From Dimorphilus gyrociliatus (Eukaryota > Annelida > Polychaeta > Dinophilidae), in NCBI GenBank assembly GCA_904063045.1, contig CAJFCJ010000011.1, forward strand, positions 1,238,598-1,302,597: a stretch of DNA of 64,000 bases, read 5' to 3'. The number at the start of each line of letters is the position of its first letter. Position 1 is the first letter of the stretch. The notes beneath the pieces were generated by a model, which had not been told where the DNA came from, searched no databases, and saw nothing but the letters and a program-made list of their open reading frames with translations. Below, piece by piece: positions 23,554-34,816 of this stretch. The translations under genes were made by a program, and so were the position numbers.

Positions 23554-24484
23554 ATGACCTACTTATATATATCAATTTTAAAAATATTTAGCGTGTTTAT
23601 ATTATATAAAACAGGTAGAAATTTTACGATTTCTTTATTATTATAAAACTGCATTATGAAAAGGAATTAAATATAAGGTACAGCAAGAAGGCAATGGCTC
23701 TTTAAAGATGAGAATACCGTCCTTCTATTCGATTGGTTCAATATAAAGTCTAATTATTCTTTGGCCGCTGGATCAAAGGTTACTGATATTAGCGGAAAAA
23801 ACAAGAATGGTCAAGTAATGGGCTCAACTTTGAAATATATGGATGATGGATCACTCTATGTAGGCGACGGTGACGGAATGAAGGTAACCCTTTTGTTTAT
23901 CAAACAATGATTATTTTCTTTGAAGCTTCAAAAATACCTATTAGATCTTGTCTGACTCTGATTTGGAGCCAACTAGTGACAACACTTTGGAAATAATCGT
24001 CCATTTTGAATCAACAATATTAAATACAGCTTCGTACTCATATTTAAAGAAAGACCAAAATGGCTATAAAATTACTCCATCATCCGGGTATACGACAATA
24101 GCAATACCAACTGGTTCGAAGGATCATTTTAATGCAAATATTTCAAAAGTAGAGAAACATCTTAGTTACTTGGCAGTAACAATAGATTATCAGAGTAAAA
24201 TTGCTCATTACTATAAAAATGGTGTCAAGTATGGACAGAATGTAATTTCTGGAGCTGTATCATCTACACCACTTCTTCTTGGCTTTTGCGATGGCTGGTG
24301 TGGAACTAGCGATTTTCAAGGGAAAATATACGCTTTTAAATGGTCAAATTCTTATAAAACCGCTTCACATTTCGAAAATATTTGGATTGATGGTAAGTTG
24401 TTAATGTTTTTTATAATAAATTTTAAGTCACATATTCATCTTAATATAACAAAACAAAACACACAAACCTGCTTGAAACTTTGA
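23554..24484 (+). CDS. Secreted LamG/ConA-like domain protein (paralog B)
   Basis: Exons 23554-23614 (61 nt), 23678-23883 (206 nt) and 23945 onward join in phase. Exon 1 gives a hydrophobic leader (MTYLYISILKIFSVFILY). The mature protein begins RRQWLFKDENTVLLFDWFN, parallel to paralog A, and contains SDSDLEPTSDNTLEIIV and DFQGKIYAFKWSNSYKTAS. The 3' end has two options: read through to the stop at 24482-24484, or use the GTAAGT donor at 24393 with an acceptor at 24484-24485, which ends at 24532 after the added residues RLIKPIITLN. The second would overlap the end of the converging GPCR gene at 24526 by seven bases. Confidence 0.82.
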
Positions 24485-24525
24485 GGTAGGTTAATCAAAC
24501 CAATAATAACACTAAACACTTCAAA

Positions 24526-25410
24526 TCAGTAACGATCCTGTATTGATTGCGACGGTTTTAAAATATCTACTCTAGATAGATTCAATTTTCGTAAAGAAGA
24601 AATTACACGAGATCTAAATACTTTATGAAAAATAAGATAAATAAAACAATTAGTACAATGATTAATTAGGAATAAATGCTCTAGAATATCATTTTCCTTT
24701 TCTGGAGTATGAATAAATATAATTGTTGGTATCCAAGAAAGAATACTAATGAACGTAGTTCCAAAAAGCATGCATAATGTTTCAAATTGTTTTTTCATAA
24801 TTGTAAAATTAGTTGAATTCCTTTTCTTAAACTTTTCTCTTTCATAAATAAGATAAGCAAATATTCTTATGTAAACTACAACTTGGAAGATGCATATTAT
24901 TGCAAAGATTACCGTACCAATTCCAGAAGTTGTGGAGGATTTTGCTAAGATATCCGTTAAACAACTATGATTAAAAGTTGTAATTGCGAAATGATATCTT
25001 AAATCCATAACTGTGAATAGTATATTGGATAGAACTGTAATTGAAAATATAAGGATAACTATGGTGTAAATTTTCTTTTTTGTTAAAAGGAAAGGTTGAA
25101 ATGTTGCACACCATCTTTCAAAAGATACAGCAATGTTTAATAATAAACTGAACGTTATACTAAGAGTTACAAACCAAAGTGTAAATGCACAAAAAAAACG
25201 ATTTCTAAGAAATATTTCAATAATACATATAGGAATATATAAAAAACATATAACTAAATCAACTATAGCAAGTATTTTAACAAATATATTTACTAAAATT
25301 GCATTTTTACTTTTAAACGGATAGAATAAGACAATTGCAAGGTTCGATAAAACTCCAATTGAGAAACAAAGAATAAGATATATCATATAATTAATTGAAC
25401 CATTACTCAT
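24526..25410 (-). CDS. Divergent class A GPCR, single exon (copy A)
   Basis: 294 aa from the ATG at 25410 (minus). An N-glycosylation site (MSNGS) precedes seven hydrophobic segments. TM1 has SIGVLSNLAIVLF (N1.50 present), TM2 has KILAIVDLVICFL (D2.50 present), TM3 ends in VSFERWCATFQPF (E-R-W in place of D-R-Y), TM6 has ILSWIPTIIFI, and TM7 has NHCTNCFIYLIFHKVFR, a changed NPxxY. The ligand is unknown. The intronless structure and a nearby paralog suggest local duplication by retroposition or intron loss. Confidence 0.82.
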   Translation of the reverse strand: MSNGSINYMIYLILCFSIGVLSNLAIVLFYPFKSKNAILVNIFVKILAIVDLVICFLYIPICIIEIFLRNRFFCAFTLWFVTLSITFSLLLNIAVSFERWCATFQPFLLTKKKIYTIVILIFSITVLSNILFTVMDLRYHFAITTFNHSCLTDILAKSSTTSGIGTVIFAIICIFQVVVYIRIFAYLIYEREKFKKRNSTNFTIMKKQFETLCMLFGTTFISILSWIPTIIFIHTPEKENDILEHLFLINHCTNCFIYLIFHKVFRSRVISSLRKLNLSRVDILKPSQSIQDRY

Positions 25411-26141
25411 TACTTCAAGAGTGAAATTTTAAAGATGGAGTAGTCTTTCTCTCTCTCTCTCTCACTCACTCACTCACTCACTCTTTACTAACGTTTCTAT
25501 GCCAATGATTTATAATTTAACTTTTTAACGTTACCTTATTTTCTTTCATTTATAATAATAGAATTATTTATTATATTTCCTTCATGGAAATGTTTCTTTG
25601 GCATAAGCTAATTTTCATCTTATTACTTTAAGACATCCGTTCTCTATTACAAAGGCTTCTAAACAACATTAAGACGTATTGCAACTATATATACATTATT
25701 ATTAATGTATAATTGTTATCTGTACATTATTATTTCAGTACTATTGAATAAGTTACTGTTTCATTTTCATAAGTATAGAACCAGTCTATAAAAGAAAATT
25801 ACATCTTTACTTTGAAGATCGTTATATAAATATTTCTTAACAATTTCAATAACAACAATTACATCATATTTATTATTTATATCAAAGGTTAACCTAAAAA
25901 GGAATAGAGATTAAGTTCTTTGTGTACAACGTAGATTTAAAATACATTTCTCAATATAGCTTATACTAATAGATATAAATATTTTAATCTAGTCTTCCTA
26001 CGATCTACTATATATATAGTATATATATATATTAGTATACTACCTAATTACTTAACTATGTAATTAATTAAATTACCAATAGGTTTTAGTCTTTATTTAG
26101 TAAAACAAAGAATTAAAAGAAATATCGCATCAATCGTAAAA
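25411..26141. other. Spacer between paired GPCR genes with CT/CTCA microsatellite
   Basis: A (CT)n tract leading into (CTCA)n lies at 25446-25483, 35 bp upstream of the GPCR start codon. The rest is AT-rich, with a TATATATAGTATATATAT palindromic run at about 26010-26032. Confidence 0.5.
25446..25483. repeat. (CT)n(CTCA)n microsatellite
   Basis: Compound simple repeat directly upstream (on the minus strand) of the GPCR at 24526-25410. It may sit in the promoter or 5' UTR. Confidence 0.92.
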
Positions 26142-27020
26142 CTAATATCTTCTACATGTTGTCGTATCTCTAGGATTTACTTTCGTATTACATAACTCTT
26201 TAAAACGATTGTAGATGCTTGAACGAAACTTATCATGAAATATAATATAAACAAACAAATTTGTACAGTTACTTATCAGGAATAGATGTGATAATATTTC
26301 AGTATAGAAGAAAGTATGAAATATCGATAATAAAGAAGGTATCCAAACTCCGCATTGTATTAAATTCGTTCCAAATAGCATAAAAACAATTTTCAATTGT
26401 TTGATTTTAACTAATAAGTTTAATTTCTTTTTCTTATATAATCTTAATTTCTTTAATAGATATATAAAGATATGAATATATATAAAAAATTCAACTACAA
26501 TAATTATTGAAAAAACGCCTAAACTAATGCTATTCAATAATTTTGAACCCTGCAATTTACTTTTAAAACAATTAACAATAACAGTTTCGTTGTTGGATAG
26601 ATTCTCTGATCCAATACTTACATTAAAGAATGTTGACAATACAGTAATAATAATATTCAAACCATTTATAATATAAATATGTTTCCTTTTCAAAGAGTAA
26701 GGTTTAAATGCAGCAAACCATCTTTCGAGAACTACAGCCATGCTAGTAAATAATCCAAAAGCTATGATTGTTGTTGAACATAGAACCAAAATTTCGCATA
26801 TTATTTTATTAATAAGGAATAATTCAATAACAAATCCAGGTATACATAAGGAACATATTGACAGGTCTGCATAAGCTAAAATTTTCACAAAAATGTTTGC
26901 TAAAGTTGAATTTTTCGCTTTAAAAGGGTAACACAATAGTATAATTACATTTGATAAGATTCCAACAATAAGGCAACATATTAAATAAATCAAGTACGTT
27001 AATTTTATATTGTCTATCAT
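26142..27020 (-). CDS. Divergent class A GPCR, single exon (copy B)
   Basis: 292 aa from the ATG at 27020 (minus), which I choose over an upstream GTG at 27035. It is clearly paralogous to copy A: TM1 IVGILSNVIILLCYPFKAKNSTLANIFVKILAYADL parallels SIGVLSNLAIVLFYPFKSKN, TM3 ends LERWFAAFKPY, and TM7 has NCTNLFVYIIFHDKFR. No intron. It lies 730 bp upstream of copy A in the same orientation, so a tandem pair. Confidence 0.82.
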   Translation of the reverse strand: MIDNIKLTYLIYLICCLIVGILSNVIILLCYPFKAKNSTLANIFVKILAYADLSICSLCIPGFVIELFLINKIICEILVLCSTTIIAFGLFTSMAVVLERWFAAFKPYSLKRKHIYIINGLNIIITVLSTFFNVSIGSENLSNNETVIVNCFKSKLQGSKLLNSISLGVFSIIIVVEFFIYIHIFIYLLKKLRLYKKKKLNLLVKIKQLKIVFMLFGTNLIQCGVWIPSLLSIFHTFFYTEILSHLFLISNCTNLFVYIIFHDKFRSSIYNRFKELCNTKVNPRDTTTCRRY

Positions 27021-27440
27021 ATTCTTCTTTAACACTCAACAAAATGTATTTGTTTCTTTTGAGTGGTCTTATCTTTTCATCTTTCAACAACTACCATCTG
27101 AAGAGCAATGACTATAGCTGTCACATCAGCTAGTCTATACCGTTTCCTTTGAACAAATTGCAAAATGAATAATATATTTTTTTCATTAGTCACACATGGA
27201 GAAAGTTTAAAAATTTTATCAACCAGATGGAGCTAAAGTTTAAATTTACTCCATGAAAAAAGAAGCAACGCAATAGAATACGTGGTTTAGAGAATATGGC
27301 ATGAAACTAAAGATATGCGTAATATTCTTTAAAATACCATATGGGAAATCAATTGAGGATATGTTTATTTCTTAGAAACAAGAAACAAGCATGAGCATGC
27401 TACCAACAAGCGTTCACAAAAAGACATTTTCGAGGACACG
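27021..27440. other. Non-coding spacer
   Basis: Region between divergently oriented GPCR and RING genes. It probably holds both promoters, but no element stands out. Confidence 0.35.
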
Positions 27441-27644
27441 ATGAAAATTTTGAGCTGCAACATTTGCTGTAATGCTCTTTCCAACTGTTTAGGATTGCCT
27501 TGTGCTCACATGGTTGGATGCAAACCATGCTTGGTAAGTCTGGCTAAGCCTCAGTGTCCTTTTTGTCGTTCGCCTTTGAGGGGTTACGTGATTGTTAACT
27601 CCGACATAGATGAACTTTCCTTAAATTTTAGTTTAACTCCGTAA
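27441..27644 (+). CDS. Small RING-finger protein
   Basis: 67 aa, almost entirely one C3HC4 RING: C-x2-C at the start (CNIC), then C-x-H (PCAH), C-x2-C (CKPC) and C-x2-C (CPFC). Spacing fits E3 ubiquitin-ligase RINGs. There is a clear ATG and a stop 20 residues after the last Cys. No substrate-binding region is visible, so it may be the last exon of a longer gene or a small adaptor. Upstream exons were not found. Neighbouring ZYG11-like genes also point to ubiquitin pathways, but nothing links them directly. Confidence 0.6.
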   Translation: MKILSCNICCNALSNCLGLPCAHMVGCKPCLVSLAKPQCPFCRSPLRGYVIVNSDIDELSLNFSLTP

Positions 27645-27968
27645 GAATGGTTGTTAGAAACTATTAACCATGAGGTTAGTTGAACTATTCGAAGTATATT
27701 TTGATCTCTTAATGCATTCATGATTTGAGAGTGTAATCTAAAGCTTCCATCACTAATTAATTTATTATAACCCTCACCCAATTGCACAGTACCGATAGCC
27801 TAAATTTGAACATCATTTTTTTAATGAAAATTAAAGTTTTTTTCAACTTTGGCCTAAGCAAGATGTTTTTAAGAGAAATTAAAATGAAGACAAATTATCT
27901 ATCTTTACTTGAGAATTGCAATGATGATTCTATTGATTCTTTATAAGATTTTGTTTTTCGCTTATAGC

Positions 27969-28218
27969 ACGAAATCCCTAAGGATTTCGTATAAATTGTA
28001 TTTGATGTTCTTTTGGTCTCTCACACCGTTCTATTACATTCACTCCCTTTTATAAGTCGTTATCAACGACGTGACATAACATCAAGTTGGACTGTCCCAG
28101 CTCTGGGCTAAGTCAAACTCCCTTCTTAAGTGACGCTCACATACTGACGCTCACACACTGACACTCATTCACTCATAACATGTAATGTGAACAGAACGTT
28201 AGCATATAACGTTCTGTT
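27969..28218. repeat. Cluster of perfect inverted repeats
   Basis: Four hairpins: 27969-27990 (ACGAAATCC, 4-nt loop, GGATTTCGT), 28056-28070 (GTCGTT, 3-nt loop, AACGAC), 28096-28107 (CCCAG, 2 nt, CTGGG) and 28190-28218 (12-bp stem around ACAGAACGTTA, 5-nt loop GCATA). No polymerase III boxes are evident. Confidence 0.75.
28131..28172. repeat. 14-bp tandem repeat, three units
   Basis: Units TGACGCTCACATAC, TGACGCTCACACAC and TGACACTCATTCAC follow each other without spacing. Confidence 0.9.
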
Positions 28219-29171
28219 TAGATTCTACTGTGGAAAGTTCACTAATGGCGATAGGACAGATGTTCTTGGTCACAAGAAAGCCCCTGGGACATTAACAAGA
28301 AGAAATCAATTGATCAATCTCAAACAAAAATGTGAAATTATGTAAAATTTGATTATTCTGTACAGAAATATTATTATATTCTTTCTGTATATATTGTCTT
28401 TTTTTCTCAACAGAAGATTGAAATATTTCCTTAATAATGCAGTTTTTATAAAATTTGTATACAATTCTATATTGTTGTTTTGTCACAAGTATGAATATTT
28501 AATGTTCAATAGTAGTGAGCGTTTTCTTTCATTTATGCATAATTAATTATACGGATAGTTTGTAAATATTATAAAGTGAGTATCTTAATTAAGTACCGTA
28601 AGAGTATTATAATTTTAAAACGATCTAGATATCTTTATCTTTCATCTCTCCTACTTTTCTATATTTTCTACTAAAAGCATTTACCTCTGGTTATATATTT
28701 TTAATAAAGAAAAATTAATTCGTGTTTATTATTCAATTATTAAATCAGTATTCTTCTAGGTCATGGAGACCTTTATCTGTGTATTAAATTGATTTTACTA
28801 TACTTTTACTTTGTTACACTTAAATTTGATCTATTCGCAAGTTTAATTGTTTAGAACGCCTTGTTCAATGACTCATTGGTCGGCTGATCATGTGACTAGT
28901 ATTTTGTTACATTATTTCCATTCTTATTTTTTGGATTTTGAAACTATGATAAATAAAAAATTTTACTTTTTTTTTCTTTTGACCTACTTAGAGTTCAAGG
29001 ATAACTATATCAAACGAAATAGTTAAAACCACAAGTATTTAACGTTTCAGCACTTTCTTGAAGACGACCGATATAGAATGAATAAATATGTTAACGTCAC
29101 TATTAGTGTGTGCAAAAAAAAAATATTTAGCTCGTTCCAACTAGCGATATATGTCGTCAAATGTCGTGAAC

Positions 29172-29243
29172 GGTCCCATGGTGTAACGGTTAGCACTTTG
29201 GACTTTGAATCCAACGATCCGAGTTCAAATCTCGGTGGGACCT
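29172..29243 (+). tRNA. tRNA-Gln (UUG), third copy
   Basis: 72-nt cloverleaf identical by eye to the minus-strand copies at 7203 and 7779, with anticodon TTG, no intron, and a poly-T stretch directly downstream (29248-29256) as terminator. Confidence 0.97.
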
Positions 29244-29394
29244 GAATTTTTTTTTAAAGAACTTTTCGCAAGTTTTTAATATCATATTTGAAAAATAGAG
29301 AGTATTATTAACAAGATACAATAAACAAGCAAATAAATAAATAAACAGTTTTTTACTTGTTTCTGTCCGCCTAATAAACAAATAATAAGCCAAA

Positions 29395-31598
29395 CTAGGC
29401 CTCCAGGTAAAACTGCTTTCTTTTAACTAAACTTTCCATATTTGGAATATGTAACAGTTCTTCATCATTATAGTAGATACCATTATTAGAAAATTGTAAA
29501 TTTAACCTATTCTCAATAACATCCCACATAAAAGAGAAAAAACTTTGGTAGGATATTCTTGAGATGAAAGCTTTGCAGGTTGTCCTTTGTTGTGAACGAC
29601 TATCCAGTTCTAAGAAACTTTTGAGCAATGATAAAATTTCATCCTTTGTAAACTGTTTAATTAATAAAAACAAAAACACTTCAATTATGTAATAATAATA
29701 ATAATAATAAGATAATACAACTTCCTAACCTCTTCATATCGAAAATTGCTTAGAAGGGTTATTAACACAATCTCGTGCTCCATCCAATAGCGTTCAAACT
29801 CAAATTTTAATAGCGTTTCGACGAGTTGACTTTTGTTAATGACCTTTTGTTTTTAATTATTTGTAAAAGTATATTAATCAATAAAAACTTATCATCATCA
29901 ATAAGAGTTAACTTACCATTGGAATATACTTGAAATAAGTATGAAGAATTCGTAAAAGGCCCGATAAGGAATGCATTAAAATAGAACAGTTTTTATTGAG
30001 TTCTAGAATTTGGTAGCAAGTTTTTAATATATCCATAAAATACGGTGATTTTCTTATATCAATATATTGTAATATGACTATTAATTGATCAAGAACAAAG
30101 ATATTCTCCCTATAGCGTTCATAATGCGTACATAACGTCTGCTTCAACAGTCCCAGTTGATAAAAAATGACCTATTTTATAACAATAGAGAAACATCAAA
30201 TTTATTTGCTCTTTTTCTTATCTATTAAACAATTTTTATATCAAAAATAGAATACCTCCGATATTTTCAACACTTCCGGTTCAAGTCTTGATCGTAATCT
30301 TTCTTCATCTATGCTCATTTCCACATGACATACCAAATTTCTTACAAGTATTTCTACTATAGGAATGTTATCTTTAACGAGAGGTATAGCTTTAAACGTT
30401 CTAGAAACGATATCATCGCTGTATCTCTATATAAATATATACATATATATATTAGAAAGAAGCTATATATATATATGTATATATACATATATACAGTATA
30501 TAATACTAACAGTTAAACGGTCAAACTCGTTGCTGGATATATTCTTTGGTCTTTGAGTTCTGTAACTACTACCTTTACGATATAAGCCTATAAATTCCAG
30601 TTTCTTGTGTTTCTTTATGAAATTACTAAAAGGGATGATGATGTGATTATTAAAAAATAGCTTTATTTTATTTTTAGTATGTCAATTTAAATATCTTACC
30701 CAGCACTTTCACTAGATAATTCCCAATCTCCTGATACATTTAAGTGGGTCATATCCTTCCAATAGGCAAAATCTATAAATTCGGATATAGACCAAGATTT
30801 ATAGTAGAAAAATTTATGTTCAGGTATTCCGAGACAAACAACTTTCTTAAGGAATATTTCCTCGCAGTCTAGAGGATTTCTTTCGCAAGTCATTGAAGTC
30901 TTTCTAGATATATCCAAATATCTTAAATGTTTCAGGTCTAATAGTACAAGATATGAATCATATATAGATTTGCAGTGGGGAAATGAACAATCAAGAGAGA
31001 GTAATTTAGAAAAGTTAACAAGAGAGCATAGTTTCGTCAAATGCGTATGAGAGATATTTAAATGTTCAATTTGATGCAATTCAATTGTTATAAATTTCAA
31101 TTCTGCATTTGTAATATTTGTAAAAGATAGATTTAGTTTTGATAGATTCTTAAAACGTTTAAAACAATGCATATATTCAATATTTTTGAATCCATTTGCC
31201 TGTTCCTTTTTATTAAGTTTACATCCTCTTATCGATAATTCAATTAATTCGGATGATTCTAAAAAATTCATCCAATCTTCTATTCCATATTGCTTTAAGT
31301 TACTGATAATAACCTTTTTAAAATGTTGACCTTGTAAGAATTCTAACGACGATATTTCCTTTATCCTTTTACAATTTAATTTCATTTTAGGTAAAAAGTA
31401 CGGAGCTCTTGTACAGAATTTTAAATATTCTTCAGGAATACCAATTAACCAATCGTCCAATCGTTCTAATATCATTTGAGTAAATAACGGAGGTATATCC
31501 ATTCGTAACCATCTTTCCCAAATGGTTTTATTGGCGAAGAAACATTGAAAATTCTGAATAATATAGTTTATAGCAATATCCTGCAGCTTCAACATCAT
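29395..31598 (-). CDS. ZYG11/ZER1-like LRR-ARM protein (copy B)
   Basis: Six exons on the minus strand (30700-31598, 30511-30625, 30256-30426, 29917-30171, 29730-29843, 29395-29652) join in phase into 603 aa. The N-terminus (LQDIAINYIIQNFQCF and a following PPLFTQMILERL) resembles the BC/VHL-box region of ZYG11 proteins. LRRs follow (KNLSKLNLSFTNITNAELKF, IEHLNISHTHLTKL, HLRYLDISRKTS), then KKHKKLEFIGLYRKG at the LRR-to-ARM change, then helical ARM-like repeats to the end. Exon 1 and 2 borders coincide in phase with copy A (phase 2, then 0). Predicted role: substrate receptor in a CUL2-type ubiquitin ligase, by family knowledge only. Sequence is highly diverged, so identification is tentative. 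Confidence 0.72.
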
Positions 31599-33842
31599 TC
31601 TTTAATACTAAGGAAAGCTTTTGATTATTTTCTATAACTGATAGAAAGAAAACGCCAGTTACTTCTTAAAATCAATAACAATCTTATCGAAGTATTTAAA
31701 GAATAAGATTGAATAATGATGCGTGAACATTCCACTGATAAGGGGATTGGTAGTTGTCCATATACTGTATATATATATATATATATATATATAAACGTAA
31801 TTACACTTACAGAGTTAATAGAGTCCTCCTTGCAGTTACTCTAAATGAGAATATCATTCAAAAGTGCCATGCGAATAAATGATGAATAAAATTTACCAGG
31901 TAACCACACACCGTGTCCTATTTATTCAACTAGACACATGGTGTAAACATATAGAGCCATATCCTTTTTATGGTTCATATATTTAGCTAAAGCTAGACCT
32001 TAGACCCAATTCATGACCTTTCAGCCAATATAGAAGAATATAGGCATTACTTTACTACAACACATACTGTAGTATTGTGGAGGTTTTGTACAAATCTGTC
32101 ACAAGCAAATCCTTTTGAGTACAATATTTTATCTATTATATTCTCAAACAATTTGCAGTATGAAGTATACTATTTAAAAAATACTCTCCGTCTCTTTTTG
32201 CAGTCGTTAAAGAGTCGATTGTAACAATTCAACTAATTAGATTAATGGAAATACTAATCATTACTTGCAATAGCTCAACGTTCTTTCTCTTTCTCTTTTT
32301 GATCAATATTTTCTCTCTTGTTTTTTTCGATAATATATTGACCAGTCTTGCTGGTAGTGACATCTAATGCAACAAAACTACTCACGGTTATTCTTCGTGT
32401 GCTTTTGTGAATAATAAGTTTGAATAGTCAAAAGCTTTCAATGACACTTTTTATATATAAATTTTTTTTAGTAAGACAAGTAAATCACGTATTTTTCAGC
32501 TATATTAAGGACTATTCAAATGAGGCATTCTAATTATTAATCCTTTTAACACGAATACTAGCTCTCATCATATTCATGTATATATTTTGAATATACTGTA
32601 TACCCTTTATTTCTTAATAGCTTTTAGTTTTGAAAGAGTAGTCTAAAAATCAAAGAGAATTAACGAAATATACTTTTCCTGATAAATGTCAACCTTATAT
32701 AAAAAGGTAATTCCTTGGCAACGATGCTAACATCAATGGAGTCCATTTAGTTTCCGGCAATTCTCTATTGTTTATAATCGACAAAAGAAAATCAATTAAC
32801 CTACTAATATATGATATTATATAGGTCAACTTATTGAAAGTATCAATATGCAAATGAGTAAATTATTGTTTTAAATATATGTGAAACATTGTAAAAAGTC
32901 ATGTCATGAAAATGATCAATTCTTAGCTTCTAGAAAATATTAATAAGTTAGTATATACTAGATTCAACGGGGTTTGTTTTGCACTTTAACATCTTTCTTT
33001 ACGTGTTTATTCAATATTATTTATATTGTAAATTATTAAATAGTAGTGCTATTTGGATGTTAAACATCCTGTTTCATTTATGAGATCTGTTATAATCGTC
33101 AACTAGACTGATACTACATTTGCTATTATGCACTTGAGTTCAGAAATTAAACTAATAAAGAAAGGTCACATTGAATGTTATCTTTAAAAACGAAAGTAAG
33201 TTTTCTATTTCTAGTAATACATTATATATATTGATAGAATACAGAGCCAGCAGACTATTTATAGGCACCTTGAGAATGGAAAGAGAGATTGATATTGTAG
33301 ATATATAAATGATTAATAATATGAAAAAATTAATCAAACAATAGAAAAGAATATCGTTTACTTAAAGATATCACGAAATTGTTAATAAAATTCAGTAGCC
33401 ATTTTCTAGCTGTTTTAAATATTTAACATTTAATATATTTCAGAGCTCTGATCTACAATTTCTATGTGTAAACAGTGTTAACAATACATCTAAATCTTTT
33501 CAACGTTTCGTATGACTACCCCTATTGAGAAGGCATAGATTGGGTCTTTTTTTCTCTAGCTATGCAAAGTTTTACACTGTACAGAGTTGAAATTTTTTCC
33601 GATTCATCTACGTTTAGTCTGCTAATATTAATTTTGAATATTTATATATAAACATATCGATTCTTAGACAAAATCAATATGTAGCGAATGTATTTTAGTG
33701 AAAACTTTTATATTTGGCATATAAATCAGCTACAGAACAATAAAAGAACTATTTCAAATGACTATTTTACTGATATACTGTTATAAAAAGAATATTAAAC
33801 TCTTCAAAATAGTCAACGCAGGAAGGAAAAATGAAAAAGAAA
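31599..33842. other. Long non-coding stretch
   Basis: About 2.2 kb without a recognisable gene. Contains an (AT)n tract at 31761-31793 and AT-rich palindromes (for example ATATACTGTATA near 32592). An ORF at 33152-33337 (minus) is only a low-complexity hydrophobic run. Confidence 0.45.
31761..31793. repeat. (AT)n microsatellite
   Basis: Begins with TATACTGTATATA and continues as AT units; upstream of the ZYG11-like gene on the minus strand. Confidence 0.9.
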
Positions 33843-34816
33843 CTACGTATTGGCTTTTGACGTAATTTTATTACTCGTCTTGCAAAAGCAAATACCTCTG
33901 AGTTTCCTTTCTACTACACAATCTGACTGTGATCCGTATTTGTTTATTCTTTCTATCCCCTCTGATAATATATATTTTTTTGTAGATTTTGAATAATCTA
34001 ACATAGCTTCGAATGTACCGTTTGATGGTAAAACTTTAAAAGTTATTAGGTATCTTTGATTTAAATCTTTAGGTTTTTCTGCAGTAGAACTTTTGATAGC
34101 TTCAATTAAAACAGAGGCGTCAGTTATAGCGCCTAATGTTAGCTTGGAGCATAGATCAGACTTTTTATGACTTTTTATTAAGTTATTCATGTATGTTAGA
34201 GCGACTAAAGCAGCTGTTTTTACTATTGGGTCATTTGCTGAAACGTTCTTTGGAATTTTACATAAGCAATCTTCAGGCTTCAAAGGAGTCGATTCGCAAG
34301 TTCTTGTTCCTGTGATGGGAGAAAAGAGAGATACTCCTCTTTTATGCTTGAACTTAATATTAAAATCCTTGTCATTGTATAAATTAAGAATATGGTTAAG
34401 AGTTTTATGTATATCAAAAAAGGTTGTCAATTTATTAAAGTTTGACTTCATGTTTTCAAAATGTGAAGGAAATTTTTGTCTAAAATCCTTTGGAGGAACA
34501 ATAATCATAAATGGTAAATGCTCTTCGTATCTTCCAGCATATCTTTGCCTATATGGACCGTATCTGGATCCATGATCCGAATGAAAAAATATAAATGTAT
34601 TCTCATCTAATTTTCTTTTCTTAATTTCTTTAAAAAGTGACAAATAATCATCTTCGACAGCAGTAATACCTGTTATATCGCCATGAGACGAAACTGTTTG
34701 ATGTAAATGACCCCACCAAGGCTGATCTTGGTAGACCTTTTGAAATTGTAAAAAGTTATGACCCATAATTTTTATCACTGATCTTTGGCCAAAACAAAGC
34801 TCTTTCTTTCTAAAGA
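33843..34816 (-). CDS. DUF229-family sulfatase-like protein, C-terminal part
   Basis: The frame is open from the N run at 34816 down to the stop at 33843, giving about 320 residues. It begins KELCFGQRSVIKIMGHNF and contains FFHSDHGSRYGPYRQRYAGR, where D-H is the metal-binding pair of the alkaline phosphatase/sulfatase fold, and HLPFMIIVPP, typical of DUF229 proteins. The C-terminus is Cys-containing (CLCKIP, CVVERKLRGICFCK). The N-terminal half, with the expected catalytic Cys/Ser, is missing into the gap. A substrate cannot be named; many DUF229 proteins have no tested activity. Confidence 0.85.

Larger units (their letters stand above)
27645..29171. other. Gene-free stretch with hairpin cluster and 14-bp repeats
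   Basis: No coding sequence recognised. Within 27969-28218 there are four perfect hairpins and three copies of a 14-bp repeat, in locally GC-richer sequence. The rest (28290-29170) is ordinary AT-rich DNA. Confidence 0.55.

Noticed and set aside
30325-30556. Plus-strand ORFs rich in Tyr and Ile
   Set aside because: Translations of an AT-repeat intron and of the antisense of ZYG11-like exons.
33152-33337. Hydrophobic minus-strand ORF
   Set aside because: Low-complexity Ile/Ser run in a gene-free AT-rich region with no splice-supported extension.
34189-34575. Plus-strand ORF of 128 codons
   Set aside because: Antisense shadow of the DUF229 sulfatase, whose minus-strand frame holds the conserved SDHG region.
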